Shown piece by piece: positions 40,942-52,950 of a stretch of 64,000 bases of DNA; the stretch's first letter is position 1; each line of letters starts with the position of its first letter. Both the position numbers and the translations under genes were made by a program. Below the pieces are notes generated by a model. It was not told the DNA's origin, ran no database searches, and was given only the letters and a program-made list of their open reading frames with translations. Source of the stretch: Spiroplasma endosymbiont of Polydrusus cervinus (GTDB taxonomy: Bacteria; Bacillota_I; Bacilli_A; Mycoplasmatales; Mycoplasmataceae); NCBI RefSeq assembly GCF_964019755.1, contig NZ_OZ026469.1, forward strand, positions 248,001 through 312,000, given 5' to 3'.

Positions 40942-41017
40942 GGGCCCGTAGCTCAGCTGGGAGAGCACCTGCCTTGCACGCAGGGGGTCGACGGTTCGAT
41001 CCCGTTCGGGTCCACCA
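40942..41017 (+). tRNA. tRNA-Ala (TGC)
   Basis: 76 nt, acceptor GGGCCCG/CGGGTCC, anticodon loop CTTGCAC, encoded CCA. Confidence 0.95.
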
Positions 41018-41048
41018 TTAACATTAATAAAACAATTAAACATGATAT

Positions 41049-41125
41049 GGCGGGATAGCTCAGCTGGTTAGAGCGCTCGGCTCATACCCGGGAGGTCAAG
41101 AGTTCAAGTCTCTTTCTCGCTACCA
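41049..41125 (+). tRNA. tRNA-Met (CAT), elongator
   Basis: 77 nt, acceptor GGCGGGA/TCTCGCT, anticodon loop CTCATAC. Body resembles bacterial elongator tRNA-Met (GCTACCA 3' end). Confidence 0.85.
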
Positions 41126-41126
41126 T

Positions 41127-41203
41127 GGACCCTTAGCTCAGTTGGTTAGAGCGCTCGGCTCATAACCGGATGGTCACTGGTTCAAGTCCAGTAGGGTCCA
41201 CCA
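41127..41203 (+). tRNA. tRNA-Ile2 (CAT, lysidine type)
   Basis: 77 nt, acceptor GGACCCT/AGGGTCC, anticodon loop CTCATAA. The body is like Bacillus tRNA-Ile2 whose C34 becomes lysidine and reads AUA. Elongator Met is the alternative. Confidence 0.75.
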
Positions 41204-41244
41204 TTTATTATTTAATTGCTTTTAATTGCTTTCATCACATTTTT

Positions 41245-41337
41245 GGAAGATTACCCAAGCCTGGTTGAAGGGATCGGTCTTGAAAACCGACAGGCGGTGA
41301 AAGCCGCGCGGGGGTTCGAATCCCTCATCTTCCGCCA
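41245..41337 (+). tRNA. tRNA-Ser (TGA)
   Basis: 93 nt with a long variable arm (GGCGGTGAAAGCCGC region), anticodon loop CTTGAAA, encoded CCA. Confidence 0.95.
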
Positions 41338-41388
41338 TTTTACAGAAAAAACTTGCAATTAAAAGTTAAGTTATGATAGTATTAAAAT

Positions 41389-41463
<75 letters not shown>

Positions 41464-41465
41464 AT

Positions 41466-41541
41466 GGTCTTGTAGTGAAGTGGTTATCATGCCTCTCTGT
41501 CACAGAGGAGATCGCGGGTTCAAGTCCCGTCAAGACCGCCA
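41466..41541 (+). tRNA. tRNA-Asp (GTC)
   Basis: 76 nt, acceptor GGTCTTG/CAAGACC, anticodon loop CTGTCAC, encoded CCA. Confidence 0.94.
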
Positions 41542-41546
41542 ATCCT

Positions 41547-41622
41547 GGTTCAGTAGCTCAGTTGGTAGAGCATTTGATTGAAGCTCAAAGTGTCGGCAGT
41601 TCAATTCTGTCCTGAACCACCA
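41547..41622 (+). tRNA. tRNA-Phe (GAA)
   Basis: 76 nt, acceptor GGTTCAG/CTGAACC, anticodon loop TTGAAGC, encoded CCA. Last of the cluster, followed by a terminator. Confidence 0.94.
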
Positions 41623-41647
41623 TTGAATTTAGTTAAAAATAACCCTA

Positions 41648-41679
41648 GACTCTAGATTAATTTAGAGTCTTTTATTTTT
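41648..41679 (+). terminator. terminator of the tRNA cluster
   Basis: GACTCTA (41648-41654) pairs with TAGAGTC (41663-41669), then TTTTATTTTT. Confidence 0.75.
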
Positions 41680-41702
41680 GTTATAAATTGTAAATTGTAA
41701 AT

Positions 41703-41918
41703 ATCAAAAACTTCCCCGATATTGATTTAATGATTCGCTGTGGTGGTGAACAACGGTTAAGTAATTTCTTATTATTACAAAGTCGTTATGCTGAATTATA
41801 TTTTATGAAAGACTTTTGACCAGAATTTGATGAAAATGCTTTCACTGCGGCAATATTGGATTATAATAATAGAAATAGAAGATTTGGAGGAATTGAAAGT
41901 GATAAAAAATCAGGATAA
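41703..41918 (+). pseudogene. uppS: undecaprenyl diphosphate synthase, C-terminal fragment
   Basis: Reads [17 protein letters not shown], then YAELYF, FWPEFDE and YNNRNRRFGG: the conserved last third of UppS, which makes the C55 isoprenoid carrier. The first two thirds are absent; the fragment begins at a repeated scar (TTGTAAATTGTAAATATCAAA) after the tRNA terminator. It overlaps the cdsA start by 20 nt as in the usual uppS-cdsA operon. Either a full copy lies elsewhere or the pathway is dispensable in this wall-less organism. Confidence 0.75.
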
Positions 41919-42999
41919 TAATGTGTTTGTTAATGAAAAAGAAATGTCAGCAGGAACTAATAATGGATTAAATAAGCCAGACAAAACAAAAGACCACAAA
42001 GGCATATTTCAAAAAAAATATGTTGCTCGTCACATTACCTTTTATGCCTTATTAGTTTTTTTAACATTATATTTATTTACTGGCGTAATTACGACAGAAT
42101 GACATGGTTGAGAAAAAACACCACATATTGAAATTGCTAATTATGTTTTTATTATTATTAATGTTGTTATTTTAGGGTTAGTTAACTATGAAATTCTACG
42201 GTTACTTGGTGGAACAAGGTGACCAATTTATACCCAAGTTATTACTTACGTATTAATGATTTTTTTATTTTTATTTCCAGTTGAGGCATTGGCAGATGAA
42301 TATGGGGCCATTGGGGCAATTAATTATCCGTTTTATACCTTCATGAACTTCACTTGATTAAAACCATGAATTATTTTTGTCATTTATTTATGTATCATTT
42401 TAGTGTATTACTGTTTAGTATTTAGTTCAAAAGATATTATCTTTGGTAAAATGACTTTAGTTTTAATTTTTACCTTGTATTTAACTTTTTCTTTCAAAGC
42501 AATGAATAAATTTATGTTAAATCCGGTTTATGGTTGAAGTAGTGTTGTTTGATTAGCCTTAATTATTATTTTAACTGATACCTTTGCTTTTGTGGGGGGA
42601 GTTACTTGTGGAAAACATAAATTAGCCCCAACGATATCTCCAAATAAAACGTGAGAAGGGGCAGTGATGGGAACTGTTTTCGCTGCCGGAGTAGCAATTA
42701 CTTATGCTATCTTAATGTTTCATTTTGATTCGAATAGTCAACATTGAGTTTTTAGCTTTTTTTCAAATGATAATGACAAAAATGTTATGCGATATGTAAT
42801 CTATCTTTTATTAGCAATTGTGTTGAGTATTTTATCACAATTAGGGGATTTATCATTCTCATGAATTAAACGACGTTATGATATTAAAGATTTTAGTAAT
42901 TTATTTCCTGGCCATGGTGGGGTTTTAGATCGTTTGGATTCATTTTCATTAGTCTTTTTTGTAATGTTTATTATTTCTAATGTAGCCTTAAAACAATAA
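41899..42999 (+). CDS. cdsA: phosphatidate cytidylyltransferase CdsA
   Basis: Makes CDP-diacylglycerol from phosphatidic acid and CTP in the membrane. 366 aa with many UGA Trp codons. A polar N-terminal tail of about 50 residues precedes seven or eight membrane segments. The C-terminal signature is [20 protein letters not shown] followed by [17 protein letters not shown] at 41899 has GGAGG at the right spacing; ATG at 41941 is an alternative. Ends 3 nt before dxr. Confidence 0.92.
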
Positions 43000-43002
43000 T
43001 TA

Positions 43003-44151
43003 ATGATGCGAAATATTATTATTTTTGGTGCTTCTGGCAATATTGGTCAACAAGCTTTACAAATTATTGAATCAAATCCAAATGATTTTCAGTTAACAGC
43101 GGTTAGTATTTATCATAATGTTGCAGTGTTACATAAAATTTTACAAAAAAATCAAACAATTACAATTGTCCATCTTGGCGATGAAACCCACCAAGCAGCA
43201 TTAGCAACCCAATATCCAAATATAACATTTGTGACGGGTGAAGCGGGGATTGATGCGATGTTAGCGGTTGACCCTACAGCAATGGTTCTTAATGCAATTG
43301 GTGGTTTTGCGGGGTTATATCCAACTTTGCAAACTTTAGCGGGTAAAAACAGGACCTTATTATTAGCAAATAAAGAATCATTGGTAGTTGCTGGGGATTT
43401 AATTAATAGTTTATTAACAAAAAACAATAATCAGTTATATCCAATTGATTCGGAGCATTGTGCTATTTTTCAATGTTTAGAACAAAATAATCGTTGCCAA
43501 GAACTTATTTTAACGGCCTCGGGGGGAATGTTTGCCAATAAGACATTAGCGGAGTTAAAGACAATTGATGAGCATCAAGTTTTACAACATCCAACTTGAA
43601 CGATGGGACAAAATATTACGATTGATTCTTCAACAATGGTTAACAAAGGATTAGAAATTATTGAAGCTTACCATTTGTTTAAAACAGCGAATATTACGGT
43701 AGTCTTACATCCTCAGTCGGTGTTACATTCGGCGGTCCAATATGAAGATTATTCAATTTTAGCACAATTATCAAAACCATCAATGTTACAAGTTTTAAAT
43801 TATTTTTTATATTATCCAGTTCGGAAACATAATGCGCTCTTGCCACCTTTAGAATTTAATGAACTAATGATCTTAACTTTTCAGAAGGCGGATTTATCTC
43901 GTTGAAAAGTGCTACAATTAGCTTATCGTTGTTTAAACGAAAATAATTCTTTGGCAGTTACTTTTAATGCCGCAAATGAAGAATTACGGGGCCTTTTTTT
44001 AGCCGGAAAAATTAAGTTTTATCAAATTGTGGACTATATTGAATATTTTATGAATCAGATTAAACCACAAAAATTGGTTAATTATCTGCAAATAAAAAAA
44101 TTAAATGATATCATTAAAAGAGATATTATTAATTATTTTTCAAAGAAATAA
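43003..44151 (+). CDS. dxr: 1-deoxy-D-xylulose 5-phosphate reductoisomerase
   Basis: Second step of the MEP isoprenoid pathway (NADPH-dependent). 382 aa: nucleotide-binding GASGNIGQQALQII, LANKESLVVAG, metal and substrate residues in IDSEHCAIFQCL, MGQNITIDSSTMVNKGLEI and HPQSVLHSAV. UGA Trp at 43599 and 43903. Two ATG codons, 43003 and 43006, with a poor binding site; likely coupled to cdsA. Confidence 0.93.
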
Positions 44152-44190
44152 TATTATTTGGATTAAAACAAGTAAGGAGTTAAGAAATAA

Positions 44191-45543
44191 ATGTCGGCAG
44201 GGATGATAGTTTTAGGTTTTGTAAGTGGGATTATAATTTTACTAATACTAGTTACAATTCATGAATTTGCACACTTTGTTATTGCAAAATTAGCCAGGGC
44301 CTATGTCTATGAATTCGCAATTGGTTTTGGTCCCAAAATTTTTTCGTGAAGGAAAAAAGAAACCCGTTATTCAATTCGGATTTTTCCATTTGGTGGTTAT
44401 GTTTATATTGCTAGTGAACTAGTGGATCCACCCAAAGGACGGGAGGAGGAAAAAGTTCCTCCTGAACGAAAAATGGAAAATATTGCCAAATGAAAACGTT
44501 TAATTTTTATTGTGGCCGGCGCTTTAATGAATTTTTTTATTGCTGTTTTTATTTTTACAACAACTTTTGCGGTGTTAAGTTATAAACCATCTGATTTAAA
44601 TTATTGAGGCGCTAAGTATGATACTAATGGGGCAGCTTATCAAGCCTTAGCTACTGCAACAGATGATATTGGTCAAGATATTATTATTTTACATTATTGA
44701 TTAGGACCAGATGAAGCGAAACTTACAACGGCATGAGAATATTATTTTAAACAAGGCAAAGATAAAGATGATAATGACCAAAATCAGATTTTAGCAAGTC
44801 ACTTGGGAACAGTCGCGGATATTCCTAATTATGGAAAAACTGTTAATAATTTTATTAGTAATTTAGAAAAACAATATAATAAAAGTAATACAAAAGATAA
44901 GGTTAATTATATTACTCTTGCTTTTGCTCGGGTAAATAGTAAGAAAGAAATTACGATTGATGATAAAATTAAGTTGTTGTTTCAAACTAAAGCGGTGGAA
45001 TTAACCGTAAAAGGAAAAACCTATGTTGTTGGTATTAGAGCCCCTGACCGTTTATTTAATTCAACTGCGCAAGGATATGGGTATGGATGATGGGAAACAC
45101 TTACTCAGTCAGTAACCATTTTAAAATCATTTGGGTTATTATTTACTGACCAATGGGGACAATTATCGGGGCCAGTTGGAATTGCCAAAACAATTTCTTC
45201 AATTTTAACAAGTGGGCCAGCTGAGTTCTTCATATATGTGGGAATGTTGTCAGCTAACTTATTTGTTTTAAACTTAATTCCAATTCCACCTTTGGATGGT
45301 TATAAGTTTTTTGAAACAGGAATTGAAGGAATTGTTGGTGGCACAAAACGGTTGCATGGACGGATTCGAATTTGAAGAAAACGCCATAATCCAGCGGAGC
45401 AAAAATTATTATTAGCAGAATATGAAGGAAAAGATCAAAATTGACAGCTACCCCATAAAGCAAAAATTATTATTAATGTGACGGGAGCCGTCTTATTTAT
45501 CTTATTATTTATTGGAATAACAATTAAAGATGTCTTTTTTTAA
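44191..45543 (+). CDS. rseP: site-2 intramembrane zinc metalloprotease RseP
   Basis: Cleaves membrane proteins and remnant signal peptides within the bilayer. 450 aa: HEFAH zinc motif in the first helix, FGPKIFSW and FPFGGYVYI, a PDZ-like central region of about 200 residues, GPVGIAKTI and the C-terminal [13 protein letters not shown] with the third zinc ligand. ATG at 44191 with AAGGAG. Order cdsA-dxr-rseP-polC as in Firmicutes, but proS is missing between rseP and polC. Confidence 0.92.
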
Positions 45544-45567
45544 GCGGAAAATATAGATGAGGATTAA

Positions 45568-48500
45568 ATGATGGACCAACAATTGATAAAACTATTTACA
45601 ACAAATAATTTAGCATTCACCGAGAATTATTTTGATGATGCTAAAATCATTAAAACTGAATATAGTACTAGCGAAGGGCTCTTTCGGATTGTAATTGAAA
45701 TTAATGATTTTTTACCTCCTGAAATTTTATTAAAATTAGAAAAAACTTTATTAGAGAGTGAGATCTTACCAACCAAAATTTCATTGCGAGTATGCCAAAA
45801 AAAATATCACTTAGAAACTATTTTTCGTTATTTAGAATATATTCGGTTAAATAAATCTGAATTAAAAAATAGTTTTTTTAGTAAACTAGCCCCAGAACGA
45901 TTTGCCTTAACAGATAACATTTTAAAAATTTCTGTTCATTCTGAAAGTGAACAGAAATTAGTCGGCGAACACTGTAATTATTATCAGCAAAAACTTCGTC
46001 GTTATGGTTTTAATGACTTGCAATTAGCATTAGTAATTGATTTACGAGAAAATAATATTTTAGAAATTAATGAACAAGAGTTAATTAAATATCAAGCAGC
46101 AGTGCAAACTGCTATCCCGGTAGTTTCGAAACCACCAATGACGGCAAATGGTATACGAAAAGGAACGAATAACTATAGCAAAGGGAAAATTGGGGAAGCA
46201 AGTTATGAACGGTTAATTGATATTGATCAAGATGCTCAAAATGTTAGCATTTATGGGAAAATCTTGAATAAAGAACGTCAATTAATTTCAACGAAAAAAT
46301 TTATTTATACAATTACAATTACCGATTATAGCGATACGATTAGGGCAAAATTTTTTTCCCGAACAGAACAACCAGATGATTTTATTGAAGCATTAAAAAT
46401 AAATCAATGAGTTAGTCTTTTTGGTGACATTCGTTATGATACTTATGCCAGTGAACAAATTTTTTTTATTAAAAAAATTTCACAATTAGAGCGTGAAGAT
46501 TTATATCGCGAGGATAATGCTCCAGAGAAACGGGTGGAGTTACATTTACATACTAAAATGAGTGTGATGGATGGTGTAACTGATATTGCTGAGCTTTTTA
46601 AAACGTTACAACATTGAAATCATAAGGCAATTGCTTTTACAGACCATTTGAATGTGCAAGCTTATCCGGAAATTTATAATCTTAATAAGAAATATCCGGA
46701 TATTAAAGTTATTTATGGGGTCGAAGCGGATGTCTTAGATGATAAGGTATGATATGTTAAAAATCTCCACCATCATAATTTAAGAACTGCTAAGTATGTT
46801 ATTTTTGACTTAGAAACAACGGGGTTAAGTAGTAGTTATGATGAAATTATTGAATTTGGAGCCGTTATTATGGATGGAATTAGTGGCGAACGCCAAAGTA
46901 TTAATCATTTGTTTAAACCATCAGTCAAGTTATCATCATTTACGACGGAATTAACGGGAATTACGGATGAATTATTAGCCGATAAGCCAACCTTTATTGA
47001 ATCAATTGACCAGATTTTAATATATTTTGAAGACGCCATTTTAATTGCTCATAATGCGGAATTTGATATGGGGTTTATTCAATCATGACTAGAAAAAGCG
47101 GGACGGCCAAAAATTAATAATACGGTAATTGATACTTTACAATTATCGCGAATTTTAGAACCACATTTAAAAAATTACCGCTTGGGAACAATTGCCCGTT
47201 GTTATAGTGTTATTTATAACGAAGAAGTGGCCCATAGGGGGGATTATGACGCGATTGTATTAACTGATGTTTATGAACAACAATTGCGGAAATTAATTAA
47301 CACTTATGAGATTGAGTTTGATGATCAAATTGACCAAATTCATGATTCGGCAGTTTATAAAAAACTACGGGCAAAACACATGACTGTTTTAGCAAAAAAT
47401 CAAAGTGGTCTCCTAGAATTATTTCAATTAATTACTGCAGCCCACACCAAGTACTTTTATTTGACTCCCAAATTATTACGAAGTGTTATTGCTGAACATC
47501 GGAGTAATTTATTAATTGGTTCATCATGTGTTAATGGTGATGTTTTTGAAACAGCGCGGAATAAAGATTTAACAGAATTACAAGAAGTAATTAGTTTTTA
47601 TGATTATATTGAAATTCAACCACCAAGTGTTTATAAACATTTAGTTCAAATGGGTGATCTTTCCGAAACAAGATTATTAACAGTTATTAAAGACATTATT
47701 TTAACAGCGAAAGAATTAAATAAATTAGTTGTTGCCAGTGGTGACGTGCATTATCTTAATCCTGAAGATAAAATTTTTCGCGAAGTTTATATTAATGCAA
47801 AAGGAATTGGGGGTAGACCCCATCCCTTATATGACTATAAGCAACGGGTAAATGAGAACCCAGAGCAGTTTTTACGCACAACAACTGAAATGATAAATGA
47901 ATTTAAGTTTTTAGGGGATGATGACTTAATTTATGAAATTGTCGTCACCAATCCAAACCGGATTGCTGATCAAATTGAAAAAGTTGAAATTATTAAAGAT
48001 AAGTTATACATGCCCAAAATTGAGGGTAGTGATCAGTTATTAAAAGAGTTATGTTATCAAAATGCTTATAAAATTTATGGTAATCCCTTACCAGCAATTG
48101 TTGCTAGTCGTTTAGAGCGAGAATTAAATGCTATTATCAAACATAGATTTGCTGTTATTTATTGAATTGCTCATAAACTAGTTGATAAATCGTTACAAGA
48201 TGGTTATTTAGTTGGTTCACGAGGGAGTGTTGGAAGTAGTTTTGTTGCAACAATGAGTAATATTACTGAAGTTAACCCCTTGCAACCCCATTATTTATGT
48301 ATTTATTGTAGTTATAGCGAATTTATTGTTGATGGGTCAGTTAAATGTGGTTATGATTTACCTGCTCGCACTTGTCCAAAGTGTCAAAAACCATTAAAAG
48401 GGGAAGGCCATGATATTCCATTTGAAACCTTCTTGGGGTTTGAAGCCGATAAAGTGCCGGATATTGATTTAAACTTTTCTGGTGAATATCAACCAATTGC

Positions 48501-49929
48501 CCATGATTTTACGAAAGAAATGTTTGGTGAACGAAGTGTTTATCGTGCCGGAACAATTTCGACTGTTGCTGAAAAAACAGCATATGGTTATGTAAAAGGT
48601 TACTTTGAAAGTAAAAATATTTTACATTTAAAGCGGCACGTTGAATTGGAACGGATTGCAAAAGGATGTGAAGGGGTTAAAAGAACAAGCGGTCAACATC
48701 CAGGGGGGATTGTTGTTATTCCTAATGAATATGAAGTGGAAGCTTTTACCCCAGTTAATTTTCCAGCGGATGATATTAAATCAAATTGATTAACAACCCA
48801 TTTTGATTTCCACGCAATTCATGATAATGTTTTCAAATTAGATATTTTAGGGCATGCTGATCCAACGGCGTTACGAATGCTACAAGATTTAACGGGCGTT
48901 GACCCAAAAACAATTCCGACTAATGATGAAAAAGTTTTAAGCTTGTTCCGTAGTTTAGATGTTTTAAACATTAAACCAGAAGATATTAATGGTGAAAAAA
49001 CCGGCGTAATTGGGATTCCAGAATTTGGAACTTTTTTCGTGCGGAAAATGCTATTAGATACGAAGCCAACATCGTTCGCTGATTTAGTACAAATTTCAGG
49101 GTTATCCCACGGGACAGATGTTTGAATTGGTAATGCCCAAGACTTAATTCGTAATCAAAATATTACTATTTCTGACGTAATCGGGTGTCGCGATGATATT
49201 ATGGTTAATTTAATTTATAAAGGATTACTAGCCCAAAGTGCTTTTAAAATTATGGAAGATGTCCGAAAAGGAAAAGGTTTAACAGCGGAACAAGAGCAAT
49301 TAATGCGGGAAAATAATGTTGAGCAATGATATATTGATTCATGTAACAAGATTAAGTATATGTTTCCAAAGGCCCATGCCACAGCCTATGTTTTAATGAC
49401 ATGACGCATAGCGTGATATAAAATTAATTATCCGGTTGAATACTATGCAACATTCTTTTCAACTCGTACTGATGTTTTTGATATTAAGACCATTTTAAAA
49501 GGAGCCGAAACAATTAAGCAAGTTTTACGTGATATTCAAACGCGCTTGGATAATAAATATTTTAATGCGCCAACAAAGCCATCACAAAAAGAAAAGGATT
49601 TAATTCCTGTTTATGAAATTGCTTTGGAAATGTATGCACGGGGAATTAAAATGAGTAATATTGATTTAAAAACAAGTCACAATAAAAATTTTACTATTGT
49701 CACAAATGAAAATGATGAAAAAATTATTTTACCCCCATTTTCGGCAATTGATGGTTTAGGCGGGAATGCTGGGGATAGTATTATTAATGCCCGCCATGAA
49801 AAACCATTTTTATCAATTGCTGACTTACAAAAACGAACAAATATTACTAAAGCGCATTTAGAATCATTTGAAGAACTTGGCATTTTAAATGGTTTATCAT
49901 TAGATGACCAAATTGTATTTGAGTTTTAA
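45568..49929 (+). CDS. polC: DNA polymerase III PolC-type alpha subunit
   Basis: Main replicative polymerase of low-GC Gram-positives with its own 3'-5' exonuclease. 1453 aa, continuous when UGA=Trp. N-terminal OB region; PHP domain about 325-400 ([14 protein letters not shown]); DEDD exonuclease about 410-580 ([35 protein letters not shown]); zinc ribbon near 910-945 (CIYC...CGYD...CPKC); catalytic Asp in VPDIDLNF near 964; [19 protein letters not shown]-terminal thumb and duplex-binding region. ATG at 45568 after GAGGA. Essential, cytosolic. Confidence 0.96.
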
Positions 49930-49978
49930 ATAAGATATTTTTTTGGTGATTTTCCTTTATAATTAGACTGATTAAGAG

Positions 49979-50881
49979 GTGAAGAAAATAGCAATTAAAT
50001 CAGGATTTGTGGCAATTGTGGGGCGCCCAAATGTTGGGAAATCAACATTATTAAATACAATTTTAAATAATAAAGTAGCAATTGTAACCGCTAAAGCACA
50101 AACAACCCGTAATCGAATTCAAGGTATTTATAATGATAAAGAATCCCAAATTGTTTTTATGGACACACCAGGGATTCATAAAGCCCATCATGAAATGGGG
50201 AAATTTATGAATAAAGTTGCTTTATCAACAACGAAAGCAGCTGATGTTATCTTATTTTTAGCTCCTGTGAATGAACGGATTGGCGATAATGATCGTTATA
50301 TTATTAAAGCGTTACAAGAACGTGAAATTCCAATTATTTTAGTTGTCACAAAAATTGATTTAGTTTCAAAAAGTGATTTGATGGTAAAAATTGCTGAATG
50401 AGAAAAGATTCACCAGTTTACGGCAATTATTCCGATTTCAGCGGTAAAACATCAAAATATGGGCGAGTTATTAACTTTATTAAAAGGACATTTAACAGAA
50501 GGACCACAATATTATCCCGATGATATGTTAACTGATCAACCAGAGAAGTTTTTAATTCGTGAAATTATTCGTGAAAAAATTTTGTTATTAACAGAAGAGG
50601 AAATTCCACATAGTGTGGCAATTTTAATTGATAAGTTGGAAGACAAACTACAGTTGTTAAAAATTATGGCTTCAATTTGTGTGGAACGCGATTCGCAAAA
50701 AGGAATTATAATTGGGAAACAAGGGCGATTAATTAAACAAATTGGCACACAAGCGCGCTTAGAATTAGAGCAAATTTTAGGAACTAAAATATTTCTAGAA
50801 TTATTTGTGAAAGTTGTTGATAAATGACGCGATAAACCATCAATGATTGCTCGCTTAGGTTATAACAAAGAAAGTTATTAA
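49979..50881 (+). CDS. era: GTPase Era
   Basis: 16S rRNA-binding GTPase needed for 30S maturation. 300 aa: G1 GRPNVGKST, G2 AQTTRN, G3 DTPGIH, G4 TKID, and a C-terminal KH domain with IIIGKQGRLIKQIG. The GTG at 49979 lies inside the best binding site (AAGAGGTG), so a rarer start a few codons on (ATA or ATT before KSGFVAIVG) is possible. Followed after 6 nt by a recO remnant. Confidence 0.94.
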
Positions 50882-50887
50882 AAGATA

Positions 50888-51127
50888 ATGGCACAAAAAC
50901 TTACTGGGATGGTACTCAATAAGCAACCTTATGGCAATGATAGTGAGATTGTTACTATTTTGTCTAATAAAGAACTCGGTAAATTAGTTTTTTTGCGCCA
51001 GGAGTGCAAAAAATTACATCAAAAAATTAGTATGCAGTGCAGTTTTTAGAAAATAGTGAATTTGAAATATTTTTAGCATATCAGCATAACAAATTAAATA
51101 AATTAAAGACCAGCAATTTATTAACAT
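50888..51127 (+). pseudogene. recO: recO, N-terminal fragment
   Basis: ATG at 50888 gives MAQKLTGMVLNKQPYGNDSE, IVTILSNKELGKLVF, as in RecO OB domains. A missing base near 50997 and a TAG (Gln expected) break it, and it is cut at 51127 by the GTATAC repeat/IS30 end. The matching C-terminal part is at 54366-54599 on the opposite strand, ahead of glyS. Confidence 0.65.
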
Positions 51128-51390
51128 GTATACTGTAAAAGTAAATCATAAAAAGTTAATAAAATTATAACAAATTAAAAATAAAAAACAATAATCACAA
51201 AAAATATTAAATTAAAAATATTTTTTTAATATTTATTTTTAAAATTATAAAATTAAACACAACAAAAAATAAATTTTACTAATCTTAACAAAAACTAATT
51301 TAATTTAAAAAAATTTTTTTAAAATATTGTATTGATGTAAAATTTTCCAAGCAAGGTCTAATTGTAGTATTTAATATATTGTAAATTGTA
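51128..51390 (-). mobile_element. IS30 family-2 element, 3' end fragment
   Basis: Begins GTATACTGTAAAAG, carries one arm of the palindromic repeat and the transposase C-terminus (RPCLENFTS...YFKKIFLN) on the minus strand. Matches 54600-54860. From 51391 to 51632 there is only a GTAAATTGTAAAT scar and a terminator. Confidence 0.65.
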
Positions 51391-51459
51391 AATAACTTAA
51401 TATCACTTTATATAATTTTAACGAGTAATAAGGACAAAATCACTTATTAATATTGTTTT

Positions 51460-51490
51460 ACCACATCAAATGATTTGATGTGGTTTTTTT
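51460..51490 (+). terminator. Rho-independent terminator
   Basis: Stem ACCACATCAAA/TTTGATGTGGT with a TGA loop and seven T. Confidence 0.7.
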
Positions 51491-51632
51491 ATAAATTTTT
51501 TATTTACCGCAATTTTTATTCCCAGTGTTAATTGTAAATCATTCATTATCAAGTTTTTGAATGACAAAACTATAATTCAGACATTTTTGCAAATCAATAT
51601 CTACAACCATTAAATTATGGTTGATAGTATCT

Positions 51633-52022
51633 TTATTTTCTACTTTTTTCATAGTTATTTTGTCTATTTTCATTTTTTTTCTTCTGTTTTGCTTTTGTGT
51701 TTGATTTTTTCTTTTTTATTACCTGCTTATTTTTTCTATGATATTCTTTTTCTAATTTTTTAAAAAAATTTCCTAAACTTTCAAGCATAAAATTAAAGTG
51801 TGCTTCTTTATTATTTTCTAATAACTCTTCTAAATCAGGACTAACAGATAAATTATCCATATATTCCATAAATTGTTTTTCATGTTCTCCACACATAGAA
51901 AAAGAGGGAATTAGAAGTAATCTTATTTCTTCACAATAGGGAGAGCAATGCAAATATTTTCATATAATTTCATTGTTTATTTGATTTCTTTGATTAATTC
52001 TTTGTATGCTTATTTTTGCCAT
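51633..52022 (-). CDS. plasmid-type hypothetical protein next to parA, 129 aa
   Basis: ATG at 52022 overlaps the parA stop. Product MAKISIQRINQRNQINNEII ... with Cys/His-containing CSPYCEEIRL and a strongly basic, Lys-rich tail (VIKKKKSNTKAKQKKKNEN). Position immediately after ParA fits a plasmid partition or maintenance protein; not recognised further. Confidence 0.5.
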
Positions 52023-52742
52023 CAATAATAAGGGTTCTCCCAAATGCTATTAAAATAATTTTCGCTATTATTAAATATTTCAGAATGCCTAATAATTATA
52101 TTTAATAATTTATCATATAAATTATTTTCTTTTAATCGTTCTTTAAAAATATCTTGATTATCTGTATCTAATACAGAATTAAATAATATTTTTATTTCAG
52201 GCTTTTCAGTTTTTAATTCTTTTACAATTATTTCTAAATTATTATTTAAGTTTAAAATTACCTTATAAACTAAATTTTTAGGAACAACAATTAAATTACT
52301 AAATATTAGTCAATTTAAAATTAAATTATCTGTTGAAGGTGGATAGTCAATTAACACATAATCATAACTATCAAATGTTGATTTATATTCATTATATATT
52401 TTAAAACCAACTTGAAAATACATTTCTTTTGAATAAAATTATTTCAGTACTAATAATGATTTTTTTAAACTTTCTCCACCAGCAATAATATCAATGTTTT
52501 TATATTTTGTTTGTTGAATAATATTTTTTATATTATATTCACAATCACTTGCAATAATTTTATGTAATTTTTTTCAATACTAAAATTTTCAGTTGTTCTA
52601 GTCAATAATGTCAATGTTGATTGGGTATCTAAATCAATTAATAAAACTTTGTTGTTATCTAGTGCTAATTTATAAGCAACATTTTTACAAAGGCTCGTTT
52701 TTCTAACGCCACCTTTTTATTACAAAAACTAATCATCTTCAT
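52010..52742 (-). pseudogene. parA: ParA/Soj-type partition ATPase (several frameshifts)
   Basis: ATG at 52742 with GGAG. Traces of the deviant Walker A (K-GGV-KT, one G lost and Gly to Arg), VLLIDLDTQSTLT, DYVLIDYPPSTDNL, LIVVPKN. At least three frameshifts or stops. Ancestral role: segregation of a plasmid; spiroplasma plasmids of the pSci type carry such genes. Not functional here. Confidence 0.65.
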
Positions 52743-52888
52743 ATTTGCTATTCTCCAATCTATCAAAATAATCTGCTAAAATTTCATTTATTAAAGTTGT
52801 CTTACTCCATTTTTTTCTTCATTTTATTTAATTATTTACTATAAGAAGCAGTCTCATTAAGTAAATAATTTTTTATATCTTTTGGCAT
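52735..52888 (-). pseudogene. small partition or ribbon-helix-helix protein (broken)
   Basis: ATG at 52888 with AAAGGAGG, MPKDIKNYLLNETASYSK then TAA; another frame gives WSKTTLINEILADYFDRLEN, typical of an RHH/ParG-like DNA-binding helix pair. Upstream of parA in the same direction. Confidence 0.4.
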
Positions 52889-52950
52889 AATTATTTACCT
52901 CCTTTTATTTATTGTGTTATAAATAACACAATTAGCACTTTAAGCACAAT

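Noticed and set aside
41126-41203. Calling all three CAT tRNAs methionine
   Set aside because: The third has initiator features and the second has the body of bacterial tRNA-Ile2; only the first looks like elongator Met.
52910-52940. CIRCE/HrcA operator near the glyS end (TTAGCACTTTAAGCAC) or before lon
   Set aside because: The inverted TTAGCACTC-N9-GAGTGCTAA pattern is absent in both places.
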